Of a stretch of DNA of 64,000 nt, positions 1 through 11,347 are shown one piece after another. The stretch is taken from contig OY978530.1 of the NCBI GenBank assembly GCA_963854835.1, forward strand, positions 12,920,609 to 12,984,608, in the 5' to 3' direction. The notes beneath the pieces are model-generated. The model ran no database searches. It was not told the DNA's origin and saw only the letters and a list, made by a program, of their open reading frames with translations. The translations under genes were made by a program, and so were the position numbers. Source of the stretch: Megamerina dolium. Taxonomy: Eukaryota > Arthropoda > Insecta > Diptera > Megamerinidae. The stretch's first letter is position 1; each line of letters starts with the position of its first letter.

Positions 1-1085
1 ATGCTAGGTACTTCGTCTTGCCCTCGTTCACCGAGAGACCCTTTTGACGCGACTCTCTTTCCAACTTTGAGAATGCTGAACTACTCGCGTGTTCATACAG
101 AGTATGGTAATGTTATCGCCATACGCCAGCATCATGATATATGATATGATATGATATATATTTTTTTCTTTGACATTTATGAGTTATCAGTCTTGCTTCG
201 CTTTAGTAGCAAATCGCGCGTATTTTTTTTTAAAGGAATTAGTGTGGGGTCAGTAACATGTAGTGCAAAAATGGGCACTTTGAGATCACTGTCGGAAGCC
301 ATTAAAAAAAAAATGGCCAAAGACATCTATGTGTGAAATAAGCAATTACTTAGTTGCTAGCGCAATAGATGGTGTGTGTCGATATGTCTTCTCCAAGATT
401 TGGCGCATTGTGAAAATCTGGTAAATGGTAAATTTACCAGGTCTGAAGTCACACTTAAAAGATCCAATCAGATTGTTAAGTATAGGCTTAAATCTTTCAC
501 ACAGTACGCTCGATAGGAATTTATATACGATGCTAAGAAGACCACTCATTTCCCAGATACTGGTAGAAACCAATTACCTTCTCGTCAGCAGTAGTCATGG
601 AGTGGGATGTATGTGTCCACCATGCGCATGTATTATCAAGAGGGGGGAAAGTTCTGCATAAGCACATCCGATAGTCGAGTGGAAAAAGCATTTGCAGTTT
701 CTAGTGATTGCAGCTTACTGATGTCAAGCATTCTTTGTGTGGGACTTTGTCTGTTCTTTGCAACGCATAAACGTGTTCGCACCTTATTTGCAACATGGTA
801 GTGATTCCAGACAATGTTGGTACCAACTCCCAGCGGATGACAGAAAGACGTTGCCCAATGGTCGCCATGTGGAGAACCTCCATTGAAAATGAAGGTGCTA
901 TCACATAGCAAGCAGAACTAGCTACATTATGGCATTCTTATCACAGAATAAAGATGCCATCAAATAGTGCGCAGAACAAGCTACATGACGTCCAGTGAGT
1001 TGACTTGCGATAAGTTCAACAAGGACAACTCCACCAGGTTGAGGAAGTTAGACAGGTTACCTTGTGAAAACACCACCATATCACC
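1..1085 (-). mobile_element. Decayed RTE-like LINE relic (copy 1, 3' part outside window)
   Basis: On the minus strand the pieces match the better preserved LINE at 11307-14850 in the same order: the end of the reverse transcriptase up to the catalytic-site region (1-130), the earlier RT segment with GSFKCDFRPGKFTIYQIF (about 370-570), the linker between endonuclease and RT (about 590-800), and the 5' leader with the GTTGAGGCAG-type box and the CACCACCA block (about 940-1085). Frames are broken and large parts are missing. An AT-rich insertion with an ATATG-type microsatellite at about 132-362 splits the RT. Confidence 0.75.
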
Positions 1086-1636
1086 CCATAGCTGTGAATA
1101 CTTTTTCATAAATATTTCAGTTTTTTGGAAAACAAAATATTTCAAAATTTTCCAAACCTAATGGATTTCAATAAAATGTTTTAATATAAGATGGTTCCCA
1201 CCGGTTTTTTGCTCATCAACCCGCAAGCCAAGTTCTTTTTAAAATGCACTTTTGACGTTTTTTACCAACTGATCTTTCACAATTCTAAATCTTTTGTTCA
1301 TCCTAATTGGCGGCTCTTTTGTAACCCATATGCAAAACGAATTTAAAAAGACGTATCCAACAATGTAATGAACTTATGCTATACTTTAAGCTGGCTCCCT
1401 TTGGCTGGAATCGTTCCGATTTAAAGTCTTTGACATTCATAAAGCTCCACAAATTGAATATGCCTGGTTCGATTAAAGTGAGTTAGAACATTTAGGACCT
1501 TTTCATCAATTAGAGTTAAATATAATATGCATTTCACCCTCAAAATATTTTCTTCATCAAATTTTACTTGAAAACAATTTAAAACAGTTATTTCTTATTC
1601 AACATCTGATTTCTCTTTTAAAATATTTTTTTTTGT
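1086..1636. other. No recognisable gene
   Basis: This is AT-rich sequence with no coding frame or repeat family that I recognise. It is duplicated at about 8599-9149. Confidence 0.5.
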
Positions 1637-1916
1637 GGCACTAATACACTCTTTGGCCGAGCTTCTCTTCCATTACTGTTGTGCGTGTTAAATTTTTTAT
1701 TAGAAGGGACTTACTTATTTTAGCGGGTTCCCAACGGCAAAACTCTTGCGACATCACTTTTTCTGAGCTTTGTCACAGAGTTCTTTTAGAAGCTTTTCCT
1801 GCCAAATTGTTACTACCATTTGCCAATTGCTTGCCGACAGGTGGGTACTGTTCGAAAGAAAAATCTTTTCGATATTAAATTTATAATACTTAAGCCGGGG
1901 ATTGAACCCACGACCG
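1637..1916 (-). mobile_element. 5'-truncated tRNA-derived SINE relic (copy 1)
   Basis: The reverse complement begins at the tRNA B box (GGTCGTGGGTTCAATCCC) and runs through the same body as the complete SINE at 13993-14355, including the segments GACAAAGCTCAGAAAAAGTG, TAAGTCCCTTCTAAT and GGAAGAGAAGCTCGGCC. It ends in GTGCCAC plus an A-rich tail. The A-box half of the tRNA head is missing. It has no coding capacity and depends on LINE machinery for movement. Its A-rich tail differs from the T-rich tail of the 13993 copy. Confidence 0.8.
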
Positions 1917-2510
1917 TTTAATTTTACTTTACTTTCTTTAGTGTACTCTAATTTTAAAAGCCGACAAAATCTGATGGATTGCGGTGTGCGATTGTTCGAA
2001 AGGAATAACTGTATTAGCCAAAATATGAGTTACAAGTTTGAAATGTAATCGGTTCTACAAATTATTGTTTATAATTTGCGTTCCCAGTACTACTGTCAAC
2101 TCCATAACTAGGAATCAAATCACCACTTAAACAATTTTTTATTTAAGTTCATTAATGTAGTTATCACTTCTTGTAATTCAACAATTCTTTAAGATGTATG
2201 TTTCAAAAGTATTTCTAGAGAACTTTTGCAAGACTTTCCGTTACAATTATGCCTTCAGGTCTGCATTTATATTTACTAGGCGTAATTTCTTTATAAATAT
2301 AAAGAGATATATATTGCAAGTTCTTTGGTAAAGTCAAGTAGGATTTAACTTTCTGATCTTAGCAGCTGCCTGTGTATTCTCTTTTAATACTATAGCTAAA
2401 TGTAATTACCTGTGTTTACGAGCCGCTATCGTTACATCCAAGTTTTGACAATATTTTCGACTTCTTTCTTCTAAATATTTATTGAATATGTTTGCAGCAA
2501 GTGGTTGTAC
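1917..2510. other. No recognisable gene
   Basis: AT-rich, with no supported feature. It is duplicated at about 9430-10023. Confidence 0.5.
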
Positions 2511-2787
2511 TAGAGACTTTAGAAGTAATGAGATATCCCACTGTTAATAGACAGCGTTTTAACAGCAAATCTGGAGATGAAACAATGGCTACCTTTTCAC
2601 TCAAAACCAAAAATGGTTTTAGATACACTGGAATCAGTTGAGAATGAGCGTTTTCATACGTTAACCAACCGCAGCTTCACACAATCAATTTGAGTCGGCA
2701 TGTCACATATATAAATACTTTCACATGCATGAATCCGACGATGAAGATTCAATATAGAAATTATTTAGAATAATTCCAAATTATCAG
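2511..2787. repeat. Foldback-element terminus with conserved flanking block (copy 1)
   Basis: Bases 2515-2700 are closely similar to the reverse complement of 20121-20345. Bases 2700-2787 match the outer end of the palindrome arms (ACTTTCA.ATGCA followed by the AATCCGACGATGAAGATTC block). This is a truncated terminus of the foldback family. In one frame the flanking block reads TLEVMRYPTVN.. RFNSKSGDET and stays open in both copies. I do not recognise the protein. Confidence 0.65.
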
Positions 2788-3515
2788 GGGTGTCGTGAAA
2801 TCCGATTACCCTCGGAATCGGATTTGAATCCGACAAAAAATTAGTTTAGGTGTCGCACATTTAGATTTTCTGTTCGAATCGATTATCGGTTTATTTATCG
2901 GAATGAAATCTATCAGCTGACAGCTAGTGCATTGCAAATTTTTGGCGCAATTTTTGGAAGGAACTTGTGGAATGCTTGAACAGTGCAGGTCCACCAAATA
3001 AAGACGTCAATGGATGGAAAAAAGTATAGTAACAAACTTTATAAACATATTTTTATCTTAAAATTTTCTATTTAGATATGGACAGATTGGACAGTTCACG
3101 CTAAGTGAAACAGAAGATGCAATAATCCGCATATGCAGCATTGAGCAATCTGTAGAAGGGGTAACAGGTGTGGAAATTGGCCTTATTAATGAAGTGGTAA
3201 TACCTAGAGATGATGAAACGCCTTCATCTTCAAAGCGTGCGTGTGAAAGGTCAAATTCTTCGAGTACTCCTAAAAGGCCCAAGCTCGTAAGCACTACAGA
3301 GCGCTTATAAACCTTTTTGGAAAACGATAACATTTTAAAATCGAAACTAAATGAAAACTTGGAGAAAATTTATAGTGCATTAAGTGATCATACGAAAGAA
3401 GTTGCACGTTTTAATAAGTTTTTGTTAAAAATTTTGAGTGACAAAAATGTTATTAAACAGAAGCAATTAGACCTAGAGATCCAGAAGTTTGACTTTAAAA
3501 AAAATTGCTGATTGG
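2788..3515 (+). pseudogene. Harbinger-type Myb/SANT-like accessory protein, pseudogene (copy 1)
   Basis: PIF/Harbinger transposons often encode a Myb/SANT-like DNA-binding partner of their transposase. The frame before a 49-bp AT-rich intron (GT at 3027, AG at 3075) reads SAGPPNKDVNGWKK, and after splicing continues as IWTDWTVHA, the tryptophan-rich Myb-like signature. A deletion then joins this to TLSETEDAIIRICSIE with a frame change. A stop in the linker after STTERL is followed by an open charged tail (ENDNILKSKL..FDFKKN) ending at 3511. The 5' side (2788-2900) resembles a Harbinger leader or terminus. No Harbinger transposase is present. Family assignment is by motif recognition. Confidence 0.65.
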
Positions 3516-3793
3516 TTTAATTACATTTTTGTCGCTCATAATTCTTAACAAACACTTACTAAACTTGAGTTAACCTCCTGTGAAAATGGCCTTTTATGTT
3601 TGTAGTCAAAATGAACTGAATTTTTTAACTAATAAGATTTTATGTTTATTTAATAAATGAAATTTTTAAATCTATTTTGGTGTAATAAAATATACATTAT
3701 TGCGAGTTAATACATTAAAGAGAATTAGCGATCTCGTCTATAATTCTTTGGCCTTCATTTGACATCACATTTTATGATGAAGCATAATCTTCA
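3516..3793. other. AT-rich spacer, 3' flank of the Harbinger relic
   Basis: No gene is visible. It lies between the Myb-like pseudogene and the LINE 3' end and is duplicated at 11029-11306. Confidence 0.5.
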
Positions 3794-3834
3794 TTACTTA
3801 CTTACTTATGTGGCCATAACAACCGAATATCGAT

Positions 3835-5055
3835 TTAGGCCGAAAATAACATGCTTCGCCAGCCATCTCTGTTCTTCGCTAGCTGGCGCCAGTTCGAAAT
3901 TCCAAGCGCCGTCAGGTTCTCCAGTACATGGTCTTTCCACCGGAGGCGAGGTCCAAAGATGTTGCGTAGGACTTTTCTCTCGAAAACCCCATGCATTCGC
4001 TCATCCGAGGTGGAAATTGTCCAGGCTTCAGCGCCATATGTTAGGACAGGCATGATGAGAGACTTGTAGAGTGTAGTTTTCGTTCTTCGAGAGAGGGCTC
4101 GACTTCTCAATTGCTTACTCAGCCCAAAGTAACACCTGTTAGCACGAGTTATCCTACGCATGATCTCCAAGCTGACGTCATTACTGCTGTTAATGCTGGT
4201 TCCAAGATAGACAAAGTCCCTTACTACTTCAAAAGCGTAGTTGTCAACAGTGACGTGCTGTCCAAGACGCCAGGACTCTTTGTTTGTTGACACTAGATAC
4301 TTCGTCTTGCCCTCGTTCACCGTGAGACCCATCCGACGCGACTCTCTTTCCAACTCTGAGAATGCTGCACTGACTGCTCGCGTGTTCATGCCGATTATGT
4401 CAATATCGTCGGCATACAGCATGACACTTTTGTTGAAGATAGTGCCATTATGTCGTAGATCAGCAGCTCGTATTATTTTCTCCATAATAAGATTGAAGAA
4501 GTTGCACGATAACGAATCACCTTGTCTGAAACCCCGTTCGGTATTAAACGGTGCGGAGAGGTCCTTCCCAATTTTCACTGCACAACGGGAGTTATGTAGT
4601 GTCATTCTACAAAGTCGAATGAGCTTTGCAGGAATACCGAACTCAGACATTGTTGCGTAGAGGTAATCCCTTACCGGACTGTCGAAAGCGGCTTTATAAT
4701 CAACAAATAGGTGGTGTGTGTCGATCTGTTTTTCTTGGGTCTTCTCCAGGATTTGGCGCAGTGTGAAAATCTGGTCGATGGTTGATTTACCAGGTCTGAA
4801 GCCACACTGATACGGTCCAATCAGGTTGCTGAGCATAGGCTTCAACCTTTCACACAGTACGCTCGATAGAACCTTGTATGCGATGCTCAGGAGACTTATT
4901 CCACGGTAGTTGGCGCAAATTGTGGGGTCTCCTTTTTTATGTACAGGACAGAGAACACTGAGCCTCCAATCATCAGGCATGCTCTCATCCGACCATATTC
5001 TGCTTATGAGCTGGTGCATGCGGGTGAGCAGCTCATCGCCTCCGGTCTTAAACAA
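3835..5055 (-). pseudogene. RTE-like reverse transcriptase ORF (copy 1)
   Basis: A 406-aa open frame. RT motifs in order: HKKGDPTICANYRGISLLS (about residues 40-58), QCGFRPGKSTIDQI, the motif A region FVDYKAAFDSPV, RQGDSLSCNFFNL, and motif C YADD. Relative to copy 2, six nucleotides are missing just before YADD, so the Leu-Ala preceding it is gone and the hydrophobic side of the catalytic hairpin is shortened. The C-terminal region is also shortened compared with the copy at 55826-59054: the block between FGP and RWKD is absent. The start shown is simply the first Met; the real polyprotein begins with the endonuclease. Confidence 0.85.
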
Positions 5056-5318
5056 CTCGGCAGGCAGGCCATCAGCACCTGCAGCTTTGTTGTTCTTCAG
5101 CCTTAAAATGGCCGTTTCAACCTCGTCATAGTCGGGTGGTGGAACATCAACACCATCATCTGTAATTGGGGTTATCGGGCATTCTCCTCCACTGGCGGAA
5201 TTGTTCGTACCATCGCCATTCAGTAACGTGGAGAAGTGTTCCCTCCATAGGCTCAGTACACTCTGGACATCCGTAACCAGATTCCCATTTCCATCACGAC
5301 AAGAAGAGGCTCCGGGAT

Positions 5319-6095
5319 TTAAACCTCACTCAGGCGCTTGATCTTTACAAAGAATTTTCGAGTCTCATTCTTGTCGGTACACATCTCTATCTCCTCACAC
5401 TCGCGTCTTTCCAACTCCCTCTTCTTGCGCCTGAAAAGACGTCTCTCTGCACTCCTTTTCTCTCTATACCGCTCCTTAACAGCTCGCGTTGCGCCTGCAC
5501 GCAGGGTTTTTCTGTAGGCGGCGTCTTTCTCTGCGGTAGCGTCGCTACACTCCTGATCATACCACTCATTCCTCAGAGGCCGGTAGTAACCGATTACCTC
5601 CTCGGCAGCAGTAGTCATGGAGTGGGATATATGTGTCCACCGTGCGCATGTATCATCAAGTGGGGGAGTGTTCTGCATAAGCAGATCCGATAGTCGAGTG
5701 GAAAATGCATCTGCTGTCTCTGGTGATCGCAGCTTACTGACGTCGGGCTTTCTCTGTGTGGGACTTCTCTTGTTATTTGCGACACATAAGCGTGTGCGCA
5801 TCTTAGCTGCAACAAGGTAGTGATCCGAGGCGATGTTGGCACCACGGATCGATTTCACGTCCATCACACTGGAAGCATGCCTTCCGTCAATCACCACATG
5901 ATCAATTTGGTTTCTTGTACGTTGATCTGGAGACAGCCATGTCGCTTTGTGGATGTCGAGATGCTGGAATTTGGTACCACCAATTACCATGTTTCGTGCT
6001 GCGGCGAAGTCGATCAGCCTCATTCCGTTATCGGAGGTGTTCTGGTGGAGGCTGAATTTTCCGACAGTTGGACCAAAGGTACCTTCCTTGCCCAC
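5319..6095 (-). pseudogene. RTE-like endonuclease C-terminal part and linker (copy 1)
   Basis: This 258-aa frame covers the second half of an apurinic-type endonuclease: the GKFSLHQNTSDNG..LIDF block, the IDHVVIDGRH segment and the catalytic SDHYLVAAK box, followed by the basic linker to RT. The N-terminal half, including WNVRSL and the GDFNARVG box, is cut off at 6095. The frame closes at KRLSEV before the RT frame, so the polyprotein is interrupted in this copy. Confidence 0.85.
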
Positions 6096-7099
6096 CTTGT
6101 ATGGAAAAATGTATGTTGTTGTATAAAATTACTGATGATGTTTACTAATTGATGTAAACAGGTGTCGAACTCATAGAAAAAAAAGGATGCACAGTCGATA
6201 AGAGCTCAATATGCGCACTAACGCCATCTACGAGCAATCAGCGGATATAAGCTTGTACACCTGGTATGTAAATAATATTAAACGGTAATAGCATCATAGT
6301 GGCTACATGATCATTACCGTATTATGTATAACGATTATGTATAATGATCCTTGTTCAGAAAAATGCATGGTCATAGTTATATTGCACTTCATTGCCATGG
6401 TTATGGAAAAAGAAACAAAGAAAGCAACAACAATGCATGCGTAATATTTAAAGCATAAAAACAAAAAAAGAAAGCTGAAATTATAACGATGTCCTTCTGA
6501 AGAGATGGCAATGAATTGATTTACTGAAGAAGTTGCAATTTCTTCAGAATTTCTATATTCAAGAACGAGGTAAAATTGTAAAATTAGGCTAAATAAACTA
6601 AGAGAACTTCTGAAATGAAGTGAGTCAAGATAAGAAAATTGTTTTAAGTTCTTAAGTAAAGAATAAGTGTAAAAGTTATAGTAAAAAGGAAGAGTAACAG
6701 TAAAAAGTTATTGTAAAAGGTAAAAAGTAAAGGTTCAAAAGTTATAGTAAAAAGGAAAAGTAACAGTAGTAACAAAGGTAAAAAGTAAAAGTGTAAAAGT
6801 TACTGTAAAAAAAAGTATAGTTAAAAGTAAAGAGCAAATAAAGATTAAGTGACAAAAGTTATTTTAAAAAGAAGTTTAGTGACAGTGAAAAATAAAGACT
6901 ATAAAAACTGAAGGAATTGAGATTCATTTTAAAAGCGGATAAGGAAGAAAAGGGTAAGTTCTATAAAGTAAGATATTTAAGTAAATATTGTGACCTCTGC
7001 AAAGGGGACACAACACAAGTTCTACATTACTTGGTTTTTCCACCGGAGGTTAAGTCTGCCTCTTCTGCTTCGTCCATCAGCGAGTTCCGAATATACATG
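6096..7099. other. Unique AT-rich spacer with degenerate A-rich tandem repeats
   Basis: This probably begins the second duplication unit. Bases 6096-6590 show no recognisable gene. About 6595-6905 is a purine-rich array of variants of GTAAAAGTTATAGTAAAAAG, a degenerate satellite-like tract. 7040-7099 contains scraps resembling LINE 3' sequence (TTTTTCCACCGGAGG). No coding region is supported. Confidence 0.6.
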
Positions 7100-8598
7100 A
7101 CCTAGCCGGCACAGCGCTTTACTATGTCGATGCCGGCATATAGCTCATACAGCTCATGTTTCGACCTTATTAGAAACTCGGCGCCAACGCAAATAGGTCC
7201 AAAGATCTTGCGTCGGCCTTTTCTCTCGAAAATTCCAAGCATTCTCTTATCTAAGGTGGAAATTCTCCAATCTGAGATAGAGATGATGAGAGGCTTGTAG
7301 AGTGTGGTTTTCGTTCTTCGAGAGAGGGCTCGACTTCTCAATTGCTTACTTAGCACCTGTTTGCAAGAGTGATCCTTCGCAATATCTCTAGGCTGACGTC
7401 ATTACTGGTGGTTCCACTACTGGTTCCAAGATAGATAAAGTTCTTCACTACTTCAAAGGCATAATTATCAACAATGACATGTTGTCCAAGATGCCGGGAC
7501 TCTTTGTTTGTTGATGCTAGGTACTTCGTCTTGCCCTCGTTCACCGAGAGACCCTTTTGACGCGACTCTCTTTCCAACTTTGAGAATGCTGAACTACTCG
7601 CGTGTTCATACAGAGTATGGTAATGTTATCGCCATACGCCAGCATCATGATATATGATATGATATGATATATATTTTTTTCTTTGACATTTATGAGTTAT
7701 CAGTCTTGCTTCGCTTTAGTAGCAAATCGCGCGTATTTTTTTTTAAAGGAATTAGTGTGGGGTCAGTAACATGTAGTGCAAAAATGGGCACTTTGAGATC
7801 ACTGTCGGAAGCCATTAAAAAAAAAATGGCCAAAGACATCTATGTGTGAAATAAGCAATTACTTAGTTGCTAGCGCAATAGATGGTGTGTGTCGATATGT
7901 CTTCTCCAAGATTTGGCGCATTGTGAAAATCTGGTAAATGGTAAATTTACCAGGTCTGAAGTCACACTTAAAAGATCCAATCAGATTGTTAAGTATAGGC
8001 TTAAATCTTTCACACAGTACGCTCGATAGGAATTTATATACGATGCTAAGAAGACCACTCATTTCCCAGATACTGGTAGAAACCAATTACCTTCTCGTCA
8101 GCAGTAGTCATGGAGTGGGATGTATGTGTCCACCATGCGCATGTATTATCAAGAGGGGGGAAAGTTCTGCATAAGCACATCCGATAGTCGAGTGGAAAAA
8201 GCATTTGCAGTTTCTAGTGATTGCAGCTTACTGATGTCAAGCATTCTTTGTGTGGGACTTTGTCTGTTCTTTGCAACGCATAAACGTGTTCGCACCTTAT
8301 TTGCAACATGGTAGTGATTCCAGACAATGTTGGTACCAACTCCCAGCGGATGACAGAAAGACGTTGCCCAATGGTCGCCATGTGGAGAACCTCCATTGAA
8401 AATGAAGGTGCTATCACATAGCAAGCAGAACTAGCTACATTATGGCATTCTTATCACAGAATAAAGATGCCATCAAATAGTGCGCAGAACAAGCTACATG
8501 ACGTCCAGTGAGTTGACTTGCGATAAGTTCAACAAGGACAACTCCACCAGGTTGAGGAAGTTAGACAGGTTACCTTGTGAAAACACCACCATATCACC
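7100..8598 (-). mobile_element. Decayed RTE-like LINE relic (copy 2, complete within window)
   Basis: The 3' half, missing from copy 1, is visible here. On the minus strand, about 7100-7200 matches the region around the HELYELYADIDIVKR segment of the copy at 55826-59054. 7200-7345 matches FERK..RKIFGPICVGAEF and LSKQLRSRALSRRTKTTLY. 7350-7577 matches ERESRQKGLSVNEGKTKYL. An AT-rich insertion lies at about 7645-7875, followed by the remaining RT, linker and 5' leader blocks as in copy 1. The endonuclease core is absent, and frameshifts and deletions make it inactive. Confidence 0.75.
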
Positions 8599-9149
8599 CC
8601 ATAGCTGTGAATACTTTTTCATAAATATTTCAGTTTTTTGGAAAACAAAATATTTCAAAATTTTCCAAACCTAATGGATTTCAATAAAATGTTTTAATAT
8701 AAGATGGTTCCCACCGGTTTTTTGCTCATCAACCCGCAAGCCAAGTTCTTTTTAAAATGCACTTTTGACGTTTTTTACCAACTGATCTTTCACAATTCTA
8801 AATCTTTTGTTCATCCTAATTGGCGGCTCTTTTGTAACCCATATGCAAAACGAATTTAAAAAGACGTATCCAACAATGTAATGAACTTATGCTATACTTT
8901 AAGCTGGCTCCCTTTGGCTGGAATCGTTCCGATTTAAAGTCTTTGACATTCATAAAGCTCCACAAATTGAATATGCCTGGTTCGATTAAAGTGAGTTAGA
9001 ACATTTAGGACCTTTTCATCAATTAGAGTTAAATATAATATGCATTTCACCCTCAAAATATTTTCTTCATCAAATTTTACTTGAAAACAATTTAAAACAG
9101 TTATTTCTTATTCAACATCTGATTTCTCTTTTAAAATATTTTTTTTTGT

Positions 9150-9429
9150 GGCACTAATACACTCTTTGGCCGAGCTTCTCTTCCATTACTGTTGTGCGTG
9201 TTAAATTTTTTATTAGAAGGGACTTACTTATTTTAGCGGGTTCCCAACGGCAAAACTCTTGCGACATCACTTTTTCTGAGCTTTGTCACAGAGTTCTTTT
9301 AGAAGCTTTTCCTGCCAAATTGTTACTACCATTTGCCAATTGCTTGCCGACAGGTGGGTACTGTTCGAAAGAAAAATCTTTTCGATATTAAATTTATAAT
9401 ACTTAAGCCGGGGATTGAACCCACGACCG
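9150..9429 (-). mobile_element. 5'-truncated tRNA-derived SINE relic (copy 2)
   Basis: Duplicate of the SINE relic at 1637-1916, with the same B box, body and A-rich tail and the same truncation point. It is therefore a product of the segmental duplication and not a separate insertion. Confidence 0.8.
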
Positions 9430-10023
9430 TTTAATTTTACTTTACTTTCTTTAGTGTACTCTAATTTTAAAAGCCGACAAAATCTGATGGATTGCGGTGT
9501 GCGATTGTTCGAAAGGAATAACTGTATTAGCCAAAATATGAGTTACAAGTTTGAAATGTAATCGGTTCTACAAATTATTGTTTATAATTTGCGTTCCCAG
9601 TACTACTGTCAACTCCATAACTAGGAATCAAATCACCACTTAAACAATTTTTTATTTAAGTTCATTAATGTAGTTATCACTTCTTGTAATTCAACAATTC
9701 TTTAAGATGTATGTTTCAAAAGTATTTCTAGAGAACTTTTGCAAGACTTTCCGTTACAATTATGCCTTCAGGTCTGCATTTATATTTACTAGGCGTAATT
9801 TCTTTATAAATATAAAGAGATATATATTGCAAGTTCTTTGGTAAAGTCAAGTAGGATTTAACTTTCTGATCTTAGCAGCTGCCTGTGTATTCTCTTTTAA
9901 TACTATAGCTAAATGTAATTACCTGTGTTTACGAGCCGCTATCGTTACATCCAAGTTTTGACAATATTTTCGACTTCTTTCTTCTAAATATTTATTGAAT
10001 ATGTTTGCAGCAAGTGGTTGTAC

Positions 10024-10300
10024 TAGAGACTTTAGAAGTAATGAGATATCCCACTGTTAATAGACAGCGTTTTAACAGCAAATCTGGAGATGAAACAATG
10101 GCTACCTTTTCACTCAAAACCAAAAATGGTTTTAGATACACTGGAATCAGTTGAGAATGAGCGTTTTCATACGTTAACCAACCGCAGCTTCACACAATCA
10201 ATTTGAGTCGGCATGTCACATATATAAATACTTTCACATGCATGAATCCGACGATGAAGATTCAATATAGAAATTATTTAGAATAATTCCAAATTATCAG
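10024..10300. repeat. Foldback-element terminus with conserved flanking block (copy 2)
   Basis: Duplicate of 2511-2787. It ends where the Harbinger-type sequence begins (GGGGTGTCGTGAAATCC), which suggests that the Harbinger element once inserted into, or next to, a foldback copy. Confidence 0.6.
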
Positions 10301-11028
10301 GGGTGTCGTGAAATCCGATTACCCTCGGAATCGGATTTGAATCCGACAAAAAATTAGTTTAGGTGTCGCACATTTAGATTTTCTGTTCGAATCGATTATC
10401 GGTTTATTTATCGGAATGAAATCTATCAGCTGACAGCTAGTGCATTGCAAATTTTTGGCGCAATTTTTGGAAGGAACTTGTGGAATGCTTGAACAGTGCA
10501 GGTCCACCAAATAAAGACGTCAATGGATGGAAAAAAGTATAGTAACAAACTTTATAAACATATTTTTATCTTAAAATTTTCTATTTAGATATGGACAGAT
10601 TGGACAGTTCACGCTAAGTGAAACAGAAGATGCAATAATCCGCATATGCAGCATTGAGCAATCTGTAGAAGGGGTAACAGGTGTGGAAATTGGCCTTATT
10701 AATGAAGTGGTAATACCTAGAGATGATGAAACGCCTTCATCTTCAAAGCGTGCGTGTGAAAGGTCAAATTCTTCGAGTACTCCTAAAAGGCCCAAGCTCG
10801 TAAGCACTACAGAGCGCTTATAAACCTTTTTGGAAAACGATAACATTTTAAAATCGAAACTAAATGAAAACTTGGAGAAAATTTATAGTGCATTAAGTGA
10901 TCATACGAAAGAAGTTGCAAGTTTTAATAAGTTTTTGTTAAAAATTTTGAGTGACAAAAATGTTATTAAACAGAAGCAATTAGACCTAGAGATCCAGAAG
11001 TTTGACTTTAAAAAAAATTGCTGATTGG
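10301..11028 (+). pseudogene. Harbinger-type Myb/SANT-like accessory protein, pseudogene (copy 2)
   Basis: Duplicate of 2788-3515 with the same 49-bp intron, the same internal deletion after WTDWTVHA and the same stop before the charged C-terminal tail. One substitution changes Arg to Ser in the tail (HTKEVASFNK). The shared lesions show the gene was already dead before the duplication. Confidence 0.65.
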
Positions 11029-11347
11029 TTTAATTACATTTTTGTCGCTCATAATTCTTAACAAACACTTACTAAACTTGAGTTAACTTCCTGTGAAAAT
11101 GGCCTTTTATGTTTGTAGTCAAAATGAACTGAATTTTTTAACTAATAAGATTTTATGTTTATTTAATAAATGAAATTTTTAAATCTATTTTGGTGTAATA
11201 AAATATACATTATTGCGAGTTAATACATTAAAGAGAATTAGCGATCTCGTCTATAATTCTTTGGCCTTCATTTGACATCACATTTTATGTTGAAGCATAA
11301 TCTTCATTACTTACTTACTTATGTGGCCATAACAACCGAATATCGAT

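Larger units (their letters stand above)
1..6095. repeat. Copy 1 of a ~7.5 kb direct tandem duplication (left end outside window)
   Basis: The sequence from base 1 recurs from base 7514 at a constant offset of 7513, changing to 7519 after a 6-nt indel near 4420. Both copies carry the same order: decayed LINE, SINE relic, foldback terminus, Harbinger Myb-like pseudogene, RTE-like LINE. Over 1-4340 I see only about three substitutions by eye. Inside the LINE from about 4350 to 6095 there are roughly twenty plus the indel. Homology stops at 6095, where copy 2 continues into the LINE 5' half and copy 1 switches to unrelated sequence. If copy 2 begins at 6096 the units abut head to tail. A duplicated-haplotype assembly error would look similar. 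Confidence 0.9.
3794..6095 (-). mobile_element. RTE-like LINE, 5'-truncated (copy 1)
   Basis: The 3' end on the minus strand carries the short tetranucleotide tail (ATAAGTAAGTAAG) typical of RTE elements, then an RT frame, then the C-terminal half of the endonuclease frame. Homology to the fuller copy ends abruptly at 6095. The protein style resembles insect proteins often annotated as craniofacial development protein 2-like, which belong to the RTE clade. There is no poly(A) tail. Confidence 0.85.

Noticed and set aside
3759..4660. Plus-strand frames of 98 and 139 aa
   Set aside because: Antisense to the RTE-like reverse transcriptase. No independent protein features.
7914..8174. Duplicate plus-strand frames in the decayed LINE
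   Set aside because: Antisense shadows of LINE coding sequence, doubled by the tandem duplication.
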